From: Apostichopus japonicus | Taxonomy: Eukaryota; Echinodermata; Holothuroidea; Aspidochirotida; Stichopodidae | Direction: 5' to 3' | Length of the DNA stretch: 64,000 nt | Assembly: GCF_037975245.1 (NCBI RefSeq) | Contig: NC_092565.1 | Coordinates: 10,970,499-11,034,498, forward strand | Shown: in pieces, positions 54,701 through 60,700 of the stretch | How the letters are laid out: each line of letters starts with the position of its first letter | Numbering within the stretch: the first letter of the stretch is position 1 | Notes under the pieces: generated by a model | Seen by the model: only the letters and a program-made list of their open reading frames with translations | Database searches by the model: none | What the model was told of the DNA's origin: nothing | Translations under genes and position numbers: made by a program

Positions 54701-57700
54701 CATCCTCATTGGTCAAAACAGTTTGTTCAGGGAGTGTTTTGAGTGTTCACATTTGGGTGTAAACGGTTGTGAGCAAGGGACGAAATAACTGGGTTCGCAT
54801 AGCAATTTGCTACCCAAGAATTGCCAGTTGCTAATCAATATTACTTTTGATTAGCAAAAGATGCAGTACCTGCTAATGCTAATTGCTATTTCCAAGAATT
54901 GTCGAGCAAATATTGCTAATCAATTCTCTAAAACTATTTCGTCCCTTGGTGAGGTTTAAGAATTTGGAATAATTCATTGATGGACCATTGAAACATTCTC
55001 ATTGGTGAAAACAGTTCATTCAGGGAATTTTTTGAGTGTTCACATTTGGGTGTAAACGGTTGCAAGGTGTAATAATTTGGAATAATTCATTGATGAACCA
55101 TTGAAACATTCTCATTGGTGAAAACAACTTGTTCAAGGGAGTGTTTTGAGTGTTCACATTTGGGTGTAAACGGTTGTGAGGTGTAAGAATTTGGAATAAT
55201 TCATTGATGGACCATTGAAACATTCTCATTGGTCAAAGCACTAGATAAGCAAATTTGATGTCAAAGGCTCTGAAGTCGATTCTGTTTTGCATAAAATACT
55301 AAAAAATTCTGCAAAGTTCTTTGTTATAATTCTTCACCGATTTTACATTTGTGTAGCAATTGTTTCCATTTAATTTGCATTTTGCAACTAAATATAAATA
55401 ATAAAGATAAAATATTTTGTTCTTGCCCTGTATATGCAATGTATATTTAAGTGGTCTTCTTTAACACTGGTGGTTTTTTGTTGTTGTTTTTTACTTTAAT
55501 TTCAGTAATTGTGTGTTTCATTTAATACACATGAAAGCTATATATGTGAAAGCAATAATATGTGAAAATAAAAAGGGGTAGTACATTGCTAACTTTTTGT
55601 ATTTTTGCAGTCCCCTGCACAGTGAAATGCTTTCATGCAATTCAATTTTTTTAATACTAATTTTGCAAGTTTAATCATCCTTGGATTACAAATTTTTTTT
55701 AATGGACCAAAGATATTTTTGATTAAAATGTGGGATTCAAACCAACAGAGTGAGCTATAGTTAATATAAATGCAACTGAGCTACCCTCTCCTTATTTGGT
55801 AGCAATCCTTATTTTGTTATCATGCTAGTTTGATACGGTATGCTATCTTTACTGATGATAGTTTTGATTTCTTTGTTTGCTATTGATAAACTTAAATTTT
55901 GATGTATGCTGCTTTATTAATTTTTGTATCATTTGGTGATAATTTTGTGGTAAGGTTATAGAAATACCTCTAAATATTTTTGGGTAAGTAAGTCACTGAG
56001 AAACATTTCAGCTTCCATTTTGTCACTTCTCAAAAATTCATTGCAATGAAGGGTGAGGGTTAGCAAGAAAGAAATATCAAGCAGTTAATTTTTTTTTTTG
56101 ATCATTCTAAAATAAATTACACTTTTGAAACTTTAGAAAACATCAATATTCGAAAAAGAGTTGCAAGTAGCGTCATCAACTTCTTTCCATTCTTACATCT
56201 CTGTTAAAAGTAGGTTGCTTTAACATTTAACATAAATGGTTTAACTTCATCGGCTGGGAGATGGCTGATAGATCCATGTTTCCGTTCTCAACTACACGTT
56301 TTGTACTGAAGAGATGGACGTCATTTCTTAGCCTAGATGTGTAGGTCTAGACTAGAGCTTCACAGTAGTATGGATGCTTTTACACATCTCTTCCTTCTCA
56401 ATCAATGCTTAACTTTTAAGACATGATTGGTATAACAAGGTACAACTTTATCATGCTAAAAAATGGCTGCAATTTTAAGTATTTTTCACAAGTTTTTTTG
56501 ACCCTGCAAATCTATCCAAGATGTTGCGGAGGATTTAAAATTAGACAATTTCACATCTCACTGCAGTAAAATGCTCTTGGGATGGCAGTATTATGAGAGT
56601 TATTATTGCGGTTATATATGAATGTACATTTTCTGATTTTGTAGAGTATTTTTAGGTAAATACTGATGGACCTCTAAATAGAATTGATCTGCAAAGTTGA
56701 CCCGAAACAGTATTTCAATAAACGATACATATTATCTGTGGTGTGTCATGAATATTCATTTAACACATGTCAAAACTGTGTTTTGCATCTAATTCCAGCT
56801 TCCTATAATTCATAATGGGATACCTCTCCGTTTTACTTGCAGGTCTCTATGATGACAATCATTGGGCAACCCCTATATTACCTAGATTAAAACAGAAAAA
56901 CTTGTACAATCACAAATTAATTACATGTTCATTTTTCCAATTTCAAAGTGTTCTGTGCTTAAGGTGATGTTATGGTTTCAGATAAAGAGTAAAGTACCAG
57001 CAGATTCAGGGCAAAATATATAGTTTAAAAAAAAAAAATGTAATTCTTTTCTTTAAAGGAAACATTAAGTGAACTTGGAAATGGAAAGCTGACAAAGGGT
57101 TAACACTGACCAGTAAACAGCTAAATATAATGTTGTTTATCAAACTGCTGTTTTATCTCGCCTTTCCACAGGCCTAGCTTGTCCAGTCGCTCTTCCGGTA
57201 GTCAATTAAAGGAGAAAGCAGCAGGCAGTCCTGTAAAGACTCCCAGCAACAAGGCTCATCGAAACAGTAAAGATATGTCCAATGAGGATGTATCTAGTAT
57301 CACCAACAGTACTCCAGCCAAGGAAAGCCATAAACCAATCATTCTCGATGAAAAGGTAAACATCCATTGTCTTTATTCTTCATTGCCAACCTTGTCATTG
57401 CCAGCCTTGTCATTTTCCCCTCCCCTCCTTTCTCCTACAGTACGGAGAACAATAAATCCAGAAAGTTTATAGCACGTGTGATGGTCCATCTGCTTGATGT
57501 GGTTTTGTTTTGTTTTCTTCATACATGAAGTTCTAATAGATGTTTGAGTCACAGAGTAAACTTTAGGTTCCCTTCCCAGGATTAACCTAAAAGTAACATG
57601 TTTCAATGCCTTGTCCACAAGAAAAAGATTTGTACCACAGAAGACAACTTGATAATATAAATACCATAGAAATGGTTGTCATGTCATGTTTGGGGGGGGG

Positions 57701-60700
57701 GGAGGGGGGTTAATAGCTAAAAAATTTTTTTATTGATAGTGGGGTTATAGTATAAATTTTACAATGGTAAGGCTTAACTTAAGGTATCCCAACATTAGGT
57801 CATCATCAATGTATAGGCTTCATAGTTGAATGTAAGACATGTTTCAGTCTTGAAAAGTTCTGGATTCTCACTTGCTTAAAAGCATTGGAAACTGTGATTT
57901 TCTAGCAGCCTTAAAAAAAATTGCTTTTAATTATCAATACAAAACAATGTGGTACTTGATCTGAAATGTTTCGTTTAAGGCTTAAGGCTACTGCTACAGA
58001 TAGGAGTTCAGACAAATAGATTCTAGTTTATTGATTTTATGCCATTCTGTTTAGCTCTGTAAGCACCTATTAGAACTAGTGACAGGAGGGGGGGGGGGGG
58101 GCTGGTGGGGTGGTGGTGGGGGGGTGGAGACAAACCTGTTTGAGCTGCAGCTGCTGCAGGTCAGCAAGAAAATAAAAAGCAGACTAGTATAAGGCTTAAA
58201 GTAGACAAACAAATCATTTTTCAGATTAAATTCAGATTAAATTAAAAATGAACTAGAGCCAGCCAGAGGAAGGGGAAAACTGACTTCACTGGCAGATTGG
58301 CTGCCCCCCCCCCCCCCCTGGCTATACAATTCAGGACTAACTAGCCATAATTAACAGGGCATGGTCCCTTCCTAGTGGCTGAGGTAAACTTAACTTCCAG
58401 AGTTTTACTCACAAGCCCGCTATCCACAGGGTTGGTTGGGACTACTAACAGACTTATTATAAGGTTAATACCAATGACTATCCATGATATCTGGGGCAGG
58501 TTTCTTTTTAGGAATAGTAAAGACACTATCTCTCTAGCCTTACCCTTTGTTCTTCATGATTGAGCTTCCCTGTATGTTTCTCTACACTTTTGGTACTAGT
58601 TCCCCTCCTTCCCCCACAAACCACTTGTACATAAAGAAACACAATGGCCCTCCCTTCCCCTGTACACAAGAAACAAGAGCCCCTTCCCCCACCACCTACC
58701 TGTTTATAAATTGACACAGTTGTGGGCATTTTTTCCTAACAACCCAGTGCATGTTGATTGATGATTCATTTAGTACAGGCAACTTGGAAAGAATTTCTTG
58801 ACTAATAGAATTACCTTCTGTTTGACAAGAATAGTAAAGTTGTAAACTAAGAAAGTTCTGAAACAGTTATTCAAAGTTTAAAGCTAGAGCAGTTGACATG
58901 TCATCTTCTACTTTTACAAGAAAAAGCTGAATGTCAAAATTTTGTTTTTATTAAAGGTCTGTAAAAATTCTGCACAAGAGCCAAAACAAGATGTCCGTTA
59001 TCGATTGAAGTGGAAAGTCTCTGTGACTTTCCTAGTCACTGCAAAATTTCAAAATATCAAACTTTAAAATGCAACAAGAAATTTGTGAATTTTTATTAAG
59101 GTTTTTTCTTCTTCAAAGAATGCATATAAACACACTCTTCAAATCCACTGAAAATAATCTCCACATCTGTCACTATTCCATTATTAAAAATGGTTTAAAG
59201 AATTGAGAAGATAATGTGAACGAATTCTTGCAATCTTTAAAAATAGTTCGAACACAGCATCACTTGGAAAAAAAAATTGTACCCTCTTTTTGATGTTGCT
59301 CTTAACAAGGCAATATTTTTTCTTAGGCACTGCTTTTCAATTGAAGTTTTGAAGAAATTTTGAGATTTAAAGATGTGTTTTAGCTGTCAATATTTTCTCC
59401 AAAGGAAAAAAAGAAAAAGCGACGCAACACCACGACCACTAGTGTAAGTCCTCCCCGAGACAATCAGCTGTAATGCAGTAGAGTAGAACTCTGGCATGTT
59501 AATAATTATTATTTACTCATAACAAATTTCTGCTTCTCTCAGAAATTTGTTTGTCCTCCTTTCTGTTCAGCTACATCAGCTTAAAAACAATATATACATA
59601 TATATATATATATATTTGTTTCTTTTAACACTCTCACCTCTATACCTGCACTGCAGTACCCCCAGAAATTGTTCAGCTGCAATAAAAAAAGCCTTTGTTT
59701 CGACTATATACAAAACGACATCTTTATAGAAATTCTGTTTCAAATTGACTCCGACCTTCTCTGCCCAATCCTCCTTTCAAAAAAAAAGAAGAAAACAAAA
59801 CGAGTGAACAGAGAAGAAAGAGATGGCTGTTGAGATGTTTGGAATAATCCATGTATGCTATTAACTTTTCTTGGTTTGTGTTTTGTATTCGTTTTTTCAT
59901 CAAATATTTTTCTGTATAAATTTTTTATAATCTCCAGTTTTTAAGTTTCAGCTTTTGTATGAAAATTCAAGCAAATCCCAAAACAAATAAAAAAAATTAA
60001 CTATAAGAAATGAATAATGATAATAATTATACAAATATAAAATTAAAAATTAATATAATAATATAAAATTGAAAAAAAAAAAAAAAAAAGAAATGCTTTG
60101 ATGAAAAAAGTTGATTGGTTTCTTTTATCAAAGTTTGAACTAATTTTAAAAAGACCAAAAAAAAAGAGATTGTATTCCCATTAAAGGGTAATATTAAAAT
60201 GCAAAATAGATTTTTATGTTACACTCTATAAAGGAGATTACAGCTATAATGCAAAACTCACCCCATTTCAGTTACGCTTCGGTCGGGATATTTTCTGTTT
60301 CATCATTTTTACTCACTCTTCTCAGTTTATGGGTAATTTTATTGGTGCAATTTCTCATTGTTTATGATTTGCTTTACAATTATTTTTTTTCCAGTGCTGT
60401 TGCTTCCGCCCTTATCATTTAAAATCAAATCAAATTATAAAGTAAAATCGTCTCTGATGACTTGTAAACCCCTGTGATTTTTGTTTTGTTTTTTATTTCC
60501 AACAACTACAGCTATCAAGTGCAAGGCCATTAAGGAAGGACATTAAGAAAGCCAATCACTCTCCGATTAATATGCAGCGACCGATGAGGGCTCTGACCTT
60601 ACAGGGAATGAGTTAGTAGATTGGATTGTTTTTTATGATTATATTTTTGGCTGTATTCTTTATTCTTTTTCTTGAAGAAAGTGTTTCTTGTATGAGACAT

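Noticed and set aside
55020-55229. Minus-strand open frame with repeated MRMFQW(S/F)INELFQI
   Set aside because: It is the translation of two copies of the ~114-bp tandem repeat, not a gene.
14441-58318. Runs of 8-15 G or C at 14441, 19597, 41723, 43481, 57691, 58088 and 58305
   Set aside because: Homopolymers scattered in introns on both strands; possible G-quadruplexes were considered but most are single runs, so no specific claim is made.
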